Of a stretch of 64,000 bases of DNA, positions 1-12,076 are shown in pieces. How positions within the stretch are numbered: position 1 is the first letter of the stretch; each line of letters begins with the position of its first letter. This DNA is from Alopecurus myosuroides. Its lineage: Eukaryota > Streptophyta > Magnoliopsida > Poales > Poaceae. Below the pieces are notes generated by a model, which was not told where the DNA came from, ran no database searches, and saw only the letters and a list, made by a program, of their open reading frames with translations. A program made the translations under genes and the position numbers. The DNA lies in NCBI GenBank assembly GCA_028641055.1, contig CM054062.1, positions 16,425,639 through 16,489,638 of the forward strand. The letters run 5' to 3'.

Positions 1-3000
1 TTTTCTAACGTCGTAAAAAGAAATAAAGGCATACTTTAAGAGCCAACCAAGACAAACAATGCGACAAGTGATACATACAGCAAGCAATTTAAAATGTAAC
101 ACTCAAGATATTCAATTTTCCCTTAAGAAAATTGGCATAAAAACTATAGTGGGAAAATCTTCTTTTTCCTAGTGTTTAGGTGTGGCCAAACTCAATGATT
201 TTTGGTTAAGAGCCCTATGGACCAGTGGGGTAAAACACATGCTACTAGACATTAGGGTGTCACATAAAACACAATTTGATGTCTAAAAGCTCCCCCAACA
301 TTTCCTATGGCAAGCACAAATAATAAGCTAAAAAATGCAAGTGGTGAAAAAGGCTCATGACAACAAGTCAAGCTCATTTTCCACCATGATAAAAAAATAC
401 CAGTGGGTGTTCCACTAGCATAATGCTCATAAAGAGGTTAGTAAGCCTCTGGTCACATTTCTAAAAATGCTCAAAACAAACAAACTAGTCTCAAAAACTC
501 CTACTCATACTAGTAGAAACTTGGGAAAAATACTAGACTAGTTTATACTTCACTTGTTAATTTTAGGCACAAGTGTGCAAACTAACAGAGGTAAAATACT
601 CCTATAATAAGTACCAAAATGCTACTGGATCCTCCAAAACAAAATAATAAGTCTAGCTATTAACCAAGGAAAAACTAGACTAAAAATGCTACACATGTGA
701 GGGAATTAAATCTAGGCACCCAAATGTTACTCAAACATTTTCTAATACTTAAGGGGAAAATTATCAGAGGTGAAAACACAAGGATAACAATGCCACGAGG
801 ACATTTCATCCTCTGTTTTCAACCACAAAGAAACATATTTTTCCCTAGTGGAAAACAAGACAAAAAGCATGCATGAATAATCTAGTATGAATTCTAGACC
901 TTAAGCCTTGCTATTTAAATCTATTTCAAGCACAAGCACCAAGTAACCAGAGGTGCTGTAACCAAAATAACAGTACCAAAATGGTACTGGTTCCATGAAA
1001 ATTAATCTAGCAAAAAGGCCTAATACATATCTAAAAATCTACTCAAAAACCTAGATAGAAATTAAGCTATGAGCAAGATTTATGCATGGAAAAATAATTC
1101 TAAAAATTCCACCACTCAAACCATTTATTCTAACATGTTCATATAACTTGTAAACATCATTACTACACTATAAAACCACATTACAATCAAGAATACATCA
1201 TGTGCACATCACAACAAGAACATATAAAACAAGATCTAGAAATAAAAATTAGGCAGAAAAGTACCAAAACTTGTTCTGTCTCCCTAATTTTTTTATGGCT
1301 TCAAAAATTAAATCCTTCTAGGATGTGATAGTACTTAACAATACAAAGCCTCTCCAATTGGTCCCACTCAAAAATAATGTCCCAAACTCCCCCTAAAAAT
1401 CCTGGAATAGCTCACAGATGTTTTACCAAAATGGATGGCATTTCCAAATGGTAACTCCCCTTGGTTCAAAATAAAATTCTACTGGTAGGTCTTTACAAGG
1501 GCTTTCCAAAACAGTTGAGTTTGCTCAAAAAGGTTTTGTATTTTTGAAGTTCTATTCATTTCAAATTTAAGGGTACTGTCTGGCAAAATGGCTATAGAAA
1601 AATAACTAAAAGTCAAAAAATTATTCTGCAAAAGGGAGGTGGTTGTGATTTTGTATGGCTACAAGTACACAAATTGGCAAAGCCAAATAAAATCGTTTGC
1701 TAACTTTCCTAGGCCAAAAGCTAACAGGTATAATTCTGCTAGAAAAATTTGATTTAAAAATAACAGGGACAAGCCCAGATGGGCTGGATTCGCTGCGCGT
1801 GGCCCAACTAGCACCTAGGCTAGCCCAGCTGCGCGCGCGGGGGGGCGGGGGACGCGGGAAATGGCCGTTCAAGCGTGGCCGTTGATCTTGCAATCAACGG
1901 TCCGCGTCATCTCTTCCTCCTCTGGCCTAACGCGACTGACCCGGCGTCGAGCACCTCACGGGCGCGCACGGGATGAGAGGGGTGCTCACCTAGGGGGTCC
2001 GTGGAGCGACGAGTGGTGGCGGTGGGGTTGTGGGAGGCCGGTGGCGCGGTGGTGGCGGCGTTCGCTTCCTCGACGGCGGGTTCCTCTCCGCGAGGACGCG
2101 GCGGACACGGCGGCGATGGCACGGGTATCCCTGCAAGCAAACGCACCGCGGATGATGTCAGGGAGGTGGCCAGGGCTACGGGACACTCGTGCGCGCAAGA
2201 ATGCCGAGCTCTTACGCACGGTGTTGATCGCTTTCCTTCGGTGGATCGTGCGGTGGCCGGCGGCGAAAATCTGCCCGTGCTCCTCGCACGCGGCGAGGAA
2301 CGGGTGGATTTCTCGTGTGTGGAGGCGTGGAGGGTGGTGGTGTGCGGTGGCGAAACGGCACGGCCGTTGGGGCTTTGTAGGCACGGGGCCCGTGTGGGTG
2401 CTCTCGGTGCACAAGTGTGCGTGCGTGTTTGGCAAGCAGAGGGGTTGGGGGGCCGTTTTCTCGTTGTCTCCCGAGCCAGGGGCGGTGCCAAACTTACTAG
2501 TCACCACAGTGGAGCTAGGGTAGAGAGGCATGAGGGTTTTTAGGCCATGCCACTAGCACACCCCCCTCCTACCCGAGCCTTACTTTCCCTCCTCTTTTCT
2601 TCCTTGCTAAGGCATGCCTCGGGCCAACAAGCACATGGGGTTACAGAGGGATCCAAGGCAATCACATTAGACACCAATTTTATTTAAATCCATGAAGAAT
2701 TGGCAGAGAAACAAACCTCCAAAGTTTGGTTCAAAAACAGTTTTCAGAAAATTCAGAAAAAGACTTAGTGAAATTTTCACTAAGTGTTGGAAAAACAGGG
2801 GTTTGAAGCAAAAGTTTGCTTCTGTTTGAATGGGCAATTGAACTTGGATTTTGGAAATTCAAGTTGCTGATTGTTGTATGTACTTTCTAGTTTGATAAAA
2901 CAACAAGTACAAAAGAAATTGAGTTGGTTAACCTTCTGAAAACATCTGCCCAAAAAGCTATGTTTCTGTTTTCCAAATAGAATTGGTTTTTCAATATTTT

Positions 3001-3512
3001 TATACTAGGAAAACAATCATGGATTAGATTGTTTTCCAAGTGCTAAATTTAAACCAGTGGCATATAGTTGTATTACATAACATGTTCAACCATAATACAA
3101 CAAGAAAACAAAAAATCAAACATGTTTGCTTCCTGAAAACAAGTGTGGAAAACAGCTAGTCATGTTGTTTTTCTGCTAAAAGTTTAAATAGGAAATAAAT
3201 TCCCAAAGCTATTTAAATCCAACCCAAAGTGTTTCCTTGGTCAAGACATGACTAAATAATGCTATAATGAGTGAATAAAGCATTCCCCAAAATTTGAGAA
3301 GAAAATTCTTAGGGTTTCCAGTTGAAAAACACCAGGCAGGAAATAATCAATCATCAGGGAAAATCCTCAAATGAGTGAAAAGAAACACACCACTTATATT
3401 GCATAGATAAACATGACTACACCAACATGTTGTACACTTAATTGTATTACAAAAGTCTTAAGATGCTTGTTAATATACTATTAAACAAGTGCTTAAAAAC
3501 AGGGGTGTTACA
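1..3512. mobile_element. Long LTR (3' part or solo), family not identified
   Basis: The block ends at 3512 in CAGGGGTGTTACA, the form expected for an LTR whose other end would read TGTAACACCCCTG; that other end is outside the window. At the right edge the sequence passes directly into DNA (3513 onward) that matches the 3' internal part of the Athila element at about 32040, so the block was inserted there. The body is AT-rich at 1-1770 and 2650-3512, with a GC-rich island at about 1780-2560. Open frames in the island run on both strands over each other and resemble no protein I know, so I read them as composition effects. Orientation and family are unknown. The LTR call is inference from the terminus and the junction. 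Confidence 0.55.
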
Positions 3513-4009
3513 GCCTATCTTTTACATTTATGTTGATTCAGTAAACCTACTTCTTTCTGTCTTAAGCAAGCATTTGAGTTTTTGTGATTCATCCAGCTAC
3601 ATGTTGATTTACTCAATCATGTTCTTAATTCCTCCTTGTTTCTGCAAATAATTTTATCTATTTGAATACCACTTAGAAAGTTACCAATGTCTGCAAAAAT
3701 ACCGTTATTATTGAGCATGATAAACTCTGCAATATAGCTCTAGTATAAAGAATCTGATCAAAAGATTCTCTGACCAAGAATGAAGTTTGCCTTCACCAAT
3801 TTTGATTTAGTTTTTGCACTTCTGTTCCTCTACTTGTTTCAAGTTTGATTATATGAGAGGAAGTTGCTGTCTAAAATGACTTGTTCTTTGTTAGATGTGA
3901 TGCCTCTTGTCCGTATTTTATTTATCGACACCTCACTACATAAACCCGTGGTCATGTTTACCGAGTTTAGTTTCGCTTGTGGACAAGCAAGGTCTAAGCT
4001 TGGGGGAGT
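3513..4009 (+). mobile_element. 3' internal remnant of Athila-type element E1
   Basis: This non-coding stretch is closely similar to 32040-32544, the 3' internal region of element E3, including the run-up to the polypurine tract AGCTTGGGGGAGT just before 4010. It is therefore the end of a related Athila-lineage element (E1) whose body lies left of the window or was lost when the LTR ending at 3512 inserted. No protein-coding content is visible in it. Confidence 0.75.
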
Positions 4010-7000
4010 TGATACGTCCATTTTGCATCACCATTTTATATTGTTATTTTCTGTTATTCATCGATATATTTCATGTTATGATGCATCCCTTATGTTATTC
4101 TATCTTATTTTGCATGTTTAGTAATTTTTCAAGAATAAACACCGGGACCAGAAATCTGATGGAAAAAAGCACCGACAGGATACCCTATTTCAGAAGATCA
4201 GAAGAAGAGGGGGGACACCGGAGATATCTTAGAAGTCCAGATGAGGGAGCCAGCCACGAGGACAGCCAGAGGGGGGCCACCAGGGGCCCACACCATGGGG
4301 TGGCGCGCCCCCCTTGGTCGCGCTGCCATGTGGTGTGGCCACCCTGGCCAACCTCTAGTCGATATTTTTCGCGTACTTGACCCATAGGGAACCCTAAGCC
4401 CGAGACCATCATCGAAGAATTATTGCGCCGCCGCCTCATGGCGAAAAACACCCTAGAGAGAAAAGCTCTCTAGCAGGGAGAAATCTGCCGAGGAAATTCC
4501 TCTCTGGAGAGGGGAAATCATCCCCATCGTCACCGTCATCGCTCCGGGAATCATCAAGATTTTCATCGTCATCATCCTCACCACCAGAACCATCACCCTC
4601 ATCATCCACTGTCATCCCGATGTAACAATTAGGGGCCTCTATCATTGTTTTACATTAGATCTCTCTCCCAGTGTGGATTACTTGTTAGTAGTTGATGCTT
4701 GTGAGCTTTATCGGTGTTAGCACTTAAAGACCATATTGTTATTATCCATAATATCGCCTCTGATTATGATTCATATGGTTTCTTGTGAGTAGTTTGTTTA
4801 GTTCTTGAGGACATGGGAGAAGTCATGATGTTAGTAGTGAAGTTATGTTGAAGTAATATCTCGTGGGTCGGTATTTAAGTTGTGGTGCTATTCTTCTAGT
4901 GGTATCATGTGAACGTCGACTACATGATACTTCACCTTTATGGTCCTAGGAGGATGCATTGTGTATTTGGCTACTAATTGTGGGGTTTTCGGAGTGACAG
5001 AAACCTAAACACCCGTTAGGAAACCAATGCACGAGGGAGCGTAGAATCCCGGAGTTTTAAGGCTGTGGTTAGATTTATCTTAATTACTTTCTTGTATTTG
5101 CGGATGCTTACGAGGGGTATAACAATAAGTATGTATTAGTCCTAGTTGGGCGGTGCATTAGCATAGGTTCACCCACACAACACTTCACCAACCACTGGAT
5201 ATTAATCAACCGTAACTAAGCGAAAACACTTGACGAAATTCCCATGTGTCCTCGAGAATGTTTGGTAGTCATAAGTAATACAATCGGCTTGTCCTTTGCT
5301 CTTAAAAGGATTGAGCCACTCGCTGCAATATTATTTACTGCACTTTATTTACTCGCACTTTATTTATCCACTATATCAAAAACCTCCAAAAACTCGTTTG
5401 CTAGTGTTTACAGTGAATCCTCTATCCAACCTGCATGTCAACACCTTCTGCTCCTCGTTGGGTTCAACACTCTTATTTATTGAAAGTACTACAGTACACT
5501 GATATGTCATAAACATATCCTTAATTTCTGATGTTCCATGTTGTTTTCTTATTATTTCCCACATGTTTGCTATACTTTTTATGTCATTTTATCTAGTTTC
5601 CGGACTAACCTATTGACAAGGTGCCACAGAGCCAGTTCCCTGTTTTCTGCTGTTTTTAGTTTCAAAAAAGTTGTTCTGGAAATATTCTCGGAATTGGCAA
5701 ATTCGAAGCCCGGAAGTCTTAGAAATCCTCGAGGTTCCATGGACTCCCAAAGAGACCCGGAAGGGGGCCTCAGGGGGCCCACACCATAGGGTGGCGTGGA
5801 CCCCCTTTGTCGCGCCAGGGGGTGGTGTGGGGCCCCCAGGCCTCCACCGCCTTTGCCCTTTCGCCTATAATCCCTCCGAGACGTAAACCCTAAAGATATA
5901 CCACTTTTACCCGAGAAACACCCGAGGCCGCTGTCACCGTCATCCCGAGATCGGGAGGGTTCTACAGCTCTCCCCGGCACCCTGCCGGAGAGGGAAATCA
6001 TCACCGGAGAGGTCTACACCACCATGCCCTCCTCCGAAGTGATGCGTGAGCAGTTCATCCCTGGACTACGGGTACATAGCTGTAGCTAGATGGTTGTTCT
6101 CTCGACTTTGTACCTCATGTTTAGATCTTGTGAGCTGCCTATCATGATCAAGATCATCTTTATGTAATTCTACATTTTGTGTTTACTGGGATGTGATGAA
6201 TGTCGAATGCTATGTCTTCTGATTATCAATCTATCATGTTATCTTCATGCTTATGTTATTTATGATCTTGCATGCTCTCCGTTATTAGTAGATGCTCTGG
6301 CCAAGTAGATGCTAGTAACTCCAAGAGGGAGTATTTATGCTCGATAGTTGGTTCATGCCTCCTTTTCATCTATGCTCGAGTGACAGAAACATGACGGATG
6401 GAGGATGTGCTATTGCCATTAGGGAGAAAACAACAATGCTTTGTCTAAGTATGATGTTATTGTTTACATTACACACTTTGCTTACTGTGATTATCTGTTG
6501 CTTGCAACTTAATACCCAACGTTTGTTCGGATGATATTCGAAGGGTGTATTTTTAGTCATAGTTGCAGTTGGTTAACGGTCTATGTATCTTGTTGTAATG
6601 CCCGCATGAATCACATAGTAATCTCTATGTCTTGCATATGCACTATGGTGCAGCCTTCATTTTTGTCAATTGCCCGGCTGTAATTTGTTCACCACACATG
6701 TTATTTATCTTTCACGGAGAGACACCACTAGTGAACTGTGGACCCCGGTCCTTTTTCCCTGTACTGATAAAACACCTACTGCTTTCATACTGCTCTCATA
6801 CTTCTTTCATACTATTTTCCTACCGTTTTCCACACCATACGATTAACCTCTTTGTGTTCAGCAAAACCGGTTAGATTGACAACCTCACTGCTTTGTTGGG
6901 GCAAAGTGATTTGATTGTGTTGTGTAGGTTACACGTTGCTTCTGAACCGGTAGTGCGTCATGCCATCTCAGCTGCTTCAACCTTCTGAAGTTACTCCTTT

Positions 7001-7135
7001 CTCCTACGGGTCGATTAAACCTTGGTTTTTTTACTGAGGGAAAACTGTTGTTGTGCTCATCATACCTTCCTCTTGGGGTCTCCCAACGAGTGCAAGATCT
7101 GCACAATCATACACCCCTATACTTGTGGGTCATCA
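4010..7135 (+). mobile_element. 3' LTR of Athila element E1, split by a solo LTR
   Basis: It starts TGATACGTCCATTTTGCATC directly after a polypurine tract, so it is a 3' LTR on the plus strand. It matches the 5' LTR of E3 (23830-25314) over its whole length and ends ACTTGTGGGTCATCA at 7135. The LTR is interrupted at 5500-7109 by an inserted solo LTR of another family; removing that leaves about 1516 bp, close to the E3 LTR. Inside it, near 4271-4345, is a GC-rich imperfect hairpin built on CCACACCA and TGGTGTGG. Confidence 0.85.
5500..7109 (+). mobile_element. Solo LTR, F/G family (about 1.61 kb), TSD TACAC
   Basis: This LTR begins TGATATGTCATAAAC at 5500 and ends GCACAATCA at 7109. It is flanked by a perfect 5 bp target-site duplication TACAC (5495-5499 and 7110-7114). 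It matches the LTRs of elements F (18605-20230) and G (32913-34531). No internal region is present, so it is a solo LTR left by recombination between the two LTRs of a full element. The host is the 3' LTR of E1. Confidence 0.9.
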
Positions 7136-7738
7136 AGTACTAATACTACTCTACTAGAACTACTCCCTCCTCATCATGGGAGACAACAACGATGATGGAG
7201 ATGGCGGTGGAGTTGATGGATATGGCTCCGGGGGCACTTCCTCGTCCCTGTAGGGCGCCGGAACAGAGATTTCTGTCCCCCAAAACTTGTCGGCGATGGC
7301 GGCGGATCTACGAAACTTTTCATGGACGGAGTCTGGATATTTTATGGTTTATGCATCGGGGGGAATATATAGGCGAAAGGGTGATTTCGGTGGGAGCCCG
7401 GGGGGCCTACACCACCAGCTGGCCTGGCGGGGAGGACCCATGCTCAGCTATGGTGTGGCCACTCTGTGCCCCCCCTCCGGGTCTCCTTTGGACTCCGTTG
7501 ATGTGTCGGGAATTCTAAGACTCTGGGATATTGTTTCGTCCAATTTCGAGAATATTTCTAGAACAACTTTTCTGAAACCAAAAACAGCAGAAAACATGAA
7601 CTGGATCTGTGGCATCTTGTCAATAGGTTAGTCCCGGGAAATCCATAAAATTGACATAAAGTGTATAGGAAACATGTAGCATATGGCATGAAAACAACAT
7701 GGAACATAAGAAATTATAGATACGTTTGAGACGTATCA
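7136..7738 (-). mobile_element. Truncated inverted LTR fragment and short unexplained flank
   Basis: From about 7192 to 7738 the sequence is an LTR in minus orientation. Its right end GATACGTTTGAGACGTATCA is the reverse complement of the TGATACGTCTCAAACGTATC start seen in element F. Its left end is cut; the GC-rich part around 7250 (GGAACAGAGATTTCTGTCC) differs from F/G, so it is a related but separate subfamily. The 56 bases at 7136-7191, directly after the E1 LTR, match nothing else in the window. Confidence 0.7.
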
Positions 7739-8855
7739 CACTTCGTAGAATTTTTGTGCCGCCTCTTCGTGACGAAAATGACAGAGAGAAGAAACACCTT
7801 CCTGGCAGGGAGATTCCGCCGAGGATGTTCCCTCTCAGAGGGGGGGAATCGTCGCCACCGTCATCGTCATCGCACCGGGCATCATCAAGATCATCATCGT
7901 CATCGTCAGCACCATCAACACTATCATCCTCACCATCGACCTCCTTCCCGATGTAACAATTAGGGTTCTATATCGTTGTTTTCCACTAGATCTCTCTCTC
8001 TCGATGTGAATTACTTGTTTGTAGTTGATGCTTATGAGATTTTTCGGTCTTTGCACTTTATGACCAAATTATTATTCATCCATTTATCACCTATGCTCAT
8101 GTACCATATGATGTGTTGTGAGTAGATCATTAAGTTATCGAGGACACGGGAGAATTCTAGATATTAGTAATCATGTTTCATTGAGTAATATTTACCTGTT
8201 TGTTATTTAAGTTATGTTGTTATTTCTCTAATGGTGTTATATGAACATCGACTACATAGCACTTCACCTTTTAAGGGCCTATAGGAATGCGTTGTGTGTT
8301 GGATTTCTTATGGTGGGTTGTTGGAGTGACATAAACCTAAACCCTAGTTTGCAATACTTCACATAAGGGAGTAGTACATACCACGAGTTTATTGCTACGG
8401 TTAGAATTATTTCTTAATTACTTTCTTGTATCTGTGAACGCTTACAAGTAGTGTAATCGTAAGTGTGCATTAGTATTGGATAGGACTATGCACTATCATA
8501 GGTCTACCCACATAACACTTACTAAAACGATAAAGATTAATCAGCAACCTGTGACGAAGATAACTAGACGAAACCCCCTGTGTGTCCTCCGGAACGTCTT
8601 AGCCATTATAAGAAGTACCACCGGCTTTTCCTTTGTGCTAAAAAGGATTGGGCCACTTGCAGCAACTATTTACCTTTATTGTTATTTACTTGTTATCGCT
8701 TTATTACTATTACAAAAATTCCTATACAAATGTTCTCTAGTGTTACAGTGAAACCTTGCTCGAAACTATTTATCAATGCCTTCTGCTCCTCGTTGGGTTC
8801 GACACTCTTATTTTCGAAAAAGCTATGATATATCCCCTATACTTGTGGGTCATCA
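7739..8855 (+). mobile_element. 5' LTR of Athila element E2, left end missing
   Basis: Similar to the right three quarters of the E1 and E3 LTRs, but of a diverged subfamily. It ends ACTTGTGGGTCATCA at 8855 and is followed directly by a primer-binding site, so it is a 5' LTR. The first several hundred bases are lost at the junction with the inverted LTR fragment at 7738. Fragments of the same subfamily occur at 38544-38846 and 40634-41291 beside SPX1; these are probably the 3' LTR of the same element. Confidence 0.8.
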
Positions 8856-8866
8856 AGTCTATTTTC

Positions 8867-8884
8867 TGGCGTCGTTGCTGGGGA
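8867..8884 (+). other. Primer-binding site of E2
   Basis: TGGCGTCGTTGCTGGGGA lies 11 bases after the LTR end. It is the degraded form of the TGGCGCCGTTGCCGGGGA site found in Athila-type elements, where a tRNA 3' end (reported as tRNA-Asp) primes minus-strand synthesis. The same site occurs in E3, F and, on the minus strand, G. Confidence 0.75.
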
Positions 8885-8972
8885 GTGTAGCGCTATTGGT
8901 AAGTGGAATTGGTAAGCAAACCTTTTACTGTAAGTGTTGATTTTTACTATTGTCTGTTTATTTGACTGAATC

Positions 8973-9960
8973 ATGGAATCCTTTACTTCTGGTTATATGT
9001 TCGGGAATGGATCCTCCACCACTCGTGTGATAGAGAGAAGTTCCTCATCTACTGAAATTGACCCTTTTGAAATACCTATTGGAATTGTTGATCGTGTTAT
9101 GGATAACCGTTATGCCGATGATGGAACTGTCCATCCCGGTGAGCACTTGCTTTATATTAAAGAATTGTGTGAGTTGTTTAAGATTGTAGGTGTGCCAAGA
9201 GATTTAATCATGAGGAAATTATTTTCTATATCACTGAAAGAAAGAGCATGGGAATGGTATAGGTTATTGGATGATTCACATTTGCTGGATCTGAAGGAGT
9301 TTACATCTCTCTTTTATTTCAAATTTTATCCTCTCCATGAAATACATCAAGCTCGGAATTTTATTTATAATTTTTGGCCCCGTGATGGAGAAAGTATTGC
9401 TCAAGCTTGTGGGAGGCTAAAAACATTAATTCTTAAATGCACCAATCATAAGCTTCCCAAAGAGATTATTATTAATAATTTTTTTGCAAGGCTTTCACGT
9501 CACGAAAGAACCTTCTTGATGCCTCTTCTAATGGTTCCTTCACGAACAAGAAGATTGATGCTAAATTGGATCTTCTTGAAAGAATCCAGCGCAATACCGA
9601 AGATCGGGAGATGGACAAAGGTAAAGAGCCAGGTATGAACTATGAATATGATTGCATTAAGTTTTTTGCTGAAACTGGAAATGTTAATATGCTTAGTGCT
9701 AAATATGGGCTTGATTCTCAAGTAGTTGTTGAACTTTGAAAAATCTTTGACTCTCATGGTAGTATTCCTAAAGTGAAGTGGGACAAGTATCATGAACCTT
9801 ATAACAATAACATTAAAAATAAACAATTCTCTAGTAGTGAAATACTTGTTAACATTGTTGATCCTGTTTTACCTATTGTTTACTTTGAGAAACCGCCTTT
9901 TCCTGTCAGAGTAAAAGAATATTATTTTGCCAATTATATTGTGAACAAAATTTGAAAGAA
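8973..9960 (+). pseudogene. Athila-lineage gag remnant (element E2)
   Basis: The frame opens at ATG 8973 and runs 221 codons to 9638. It includes the gag-like stretch around VHPGEHLLYIKELCELFK and FYFKFYPLHEIHQARN, which aligns residue by residue with the gag of E3 at 25430. After a frameshift near 9600 the similarity continues in other frames (YDCIKFF at about 9650, VKWDKYHEPYNNN at about 9775) to about 9955, with internal stops. The product would be the capsid and nucleocapsid precursor of a Ty3/gypsy retrotransposon. It cannot make a full protein. The family call rests on the linked pol sequence. Confidence 0.8.
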
Positions 9961-9988
9961 AGTTATTGAACCTGAAGATCAAATAATT

Positions 9989-10453
9989 ATGGAACCTACG
10001 GTTGCCATGGTGAAAGATCCCGTTGCTGAAAATGTTGATGGATGTGATATATATTTCTATGAGGCTGCCTCTAACCTAGTGACACCTAATAAACAACATA
10101 GACCTGTTGTTGGCACACCTGTTGTTTCTGTCAAAATAGGTGAACATAACTATTATGGACTTTGCAATTTGGATCAAGTGTAAGTGCCATACCTTTTTCT
10201 CTCTATCAAGAAATAATGAATGAAATTGCTCCGGGTGAAATTGAAGACATTGATGTTACTATTTATCTTGCCAACAGAACGACTATTTCACCAGTGGGTA
10301 TTGTAAGAGATGTTGAAGTTCTATGTGGTAAGGTAAAATACCTGCTGACTTTCTAATAATTGGTTCAGTTGAAGATAAAGCTTGTCCTATTATATTTCGT
10401 AGACCTTTCCTTAATACATGTGGTGTTGTTATTGATTGTAAGAAAGAGAAAGT
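9989..10453 (+). pseudogene. Retropepsin-like protease remnant of E2
   Basis: The segment aligns with the E3 protease at 26558: VSVKIGEHNYYGLCN, then after a frameshift at about 10170 SSVSAIPFSLYQEI, IANRTTI-like and RPFLNTCGVVIDCKK. In E3 the active-site region reads DIGASSSAIP; here the catalytic Asp codon has become AAT (Asn), so the enzyme would be inactive even without the frameshift. The frame is cut at 10453 by insertion of a solo LTR and resumes at 12077. Confidence 0.8.
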
Positions 10454-12076
10454 TGATGGCGTGTAGACACATGTTCATTGGGAGACCCCAAGAGGAAGGT
10501 ATGAAGAGTACATTAGTAATTTTTCCCTCAGAAATAAACCAAGGTTTAATCGGGCCAGGAGGAGAAAGAAATCACTTCTGAAGGTTGTTGACAGCTGATG
10601 TTGGCAGGGCGCACTACCAGCAGCAACGTGAAATATGCACACAACACAACCAAGATACTTTGACCCAACGAAACAGTGAGGTTGTCAATGTCACCGGTTT
10701 TGCTGAACACAAAGGATTAGACGTATAGTGTGGAAAATGATGTATGATTGCAGTGAATGAAAGGAGAACAATGTTTGCAGTAAAAGAGAATAGTGCTTGC
10801 AGTATGTTGTATTATCGGTGTAAGAGAATGGACCGAGGTCCAAAGTTCACTAGTGGTGTCTCCCCAAAATAGATAAATAACATGTTGTGTAAACAAATTA
10901 CAGCTGGGCAATTGACAGAAATAGAGGCTGCACCGTAGCGCATATACATGACATGATGATTACTATGAGATTTTGAGATTTATTTGGGCATTACAACATG
11001 ATATATAGACCGTAATCCAACTGCATCTATGACTAATAATGCACCCTCACAACGTAATCCAAGCAAACTTTGGGTATTAATTGCAAGCAACATATTATTG
11101 CATTAAGTAAAGTGAGTAATGTAAACAATAGAATTATACTTAGACAAAGCATTGTTGTTTTATCCCTAGTGGCAACATCACATCCACAATCTTAGAAGTT
11201 ATTGTCACTTCTCCAGATTACTGGAGGCATGAACCCACTATTGAGCATAAATACTCCCTCTTAAAATTACAAGCATCAACTTGGACAAAGCATCTACTAG
11301 TAATGGAGAGCATGCAAGACCACAGATAACATATAAAAGATAGATCTATAATCAACTTGATATAGCATTCAATATTCATCGGATCCCAACAAACAAAACA
11401 TGTAGCATCCCAATAAGATGATCTTGATCATGTTAGGCAGAGCACAAGATCTAAAAATGATGGCACAAAAAGAGGAGAAGACAACCATCTAGCTACTGCT
11501 ATGGACCTGTTGTCTAAGGATGAACTACTCACGCATCACTCCGGAGGCAGGCATGGTGATGAAGAGCCCTCCGGTGATGATTTCCCCTCCCGGCAGGGTG
11601 CCAGGGAGAGCTTCAGAACCCTCCCAAACTAGGGTTGATGATGACGGCGGCTACAGAACTTTTCGTGGATGGAGGCTAGGGTGTTTAGGGTTTTCTAGAG
11701 GAAATCAATATATAGGCGAAAGGGCGATGTCAGTAGGTGCCCGAGGGTCCCACACCACCTGGTGGCGCGGCCAGGGGCACCACACCCCATGGTGTGGCCG
11801 CCTCAGAGCCCCCCTCTGGGTCTCCTCCGGACTCCGGGTACCTTACAAAAAAATAGGGCCCTGGGATTTTGTTTCGTCCAATTCCGAGAATATTTCTAGA
11901 ATAACTTTTCTAAGACCAAAAATAGCGGAAAACAGGAACTGGCGTTGTGGCATCTTGTCAATAGGTTAGTCCAGGAAAATCCATAAAAATGATATAAAGT
12001 GTATAGAAAACATGTAGCAAATGGCATAATAACAACATGGAACATCATAAATTATAGATACGTCGGAGACGTATCA
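10454..12076 (-). mobile_element. Solo LTR, F/G family (1623 bp), TSD AAAGT
   Basis: An LTR in minus orientation starting TGATGGCGTGTAGACAC and ending GAGACGTATCA, flanked by a perfect 5 bp duplication AAAGT (10449-10453 and 12077-12081). Its length and sequence match the LTRs of F and G. It splits the E2 coding region between protease and reverse transcriptase; E2 similarity resumes at once on the right. No internal region remains. Confidence 0.92.

Noticed and set aside
1861..2543. Long overlapping open frames in the GC-rich island on both strands
   Set aside because: Frames on both strands have extreme Arg/Gly/Pro or His/Pro composition and match no protein I recognise; they follow from high GC content.
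5440..5480. GGTTCAACAC/GGTTCGACAC phrases as possible tRNA B-boxes
   Set aside because: They recur at the same place in every Athila LTR and have no matching A-box or cloverleaf around them.
7726..8056. Ser/His-rich and Met-rich frames around 7726-8056
   Set aside because: They read through TCATCATCG-type repeats inside an LTR; the same repeats give similar frames in other LTR copies (for example 4436-4645 and 24219-24422).
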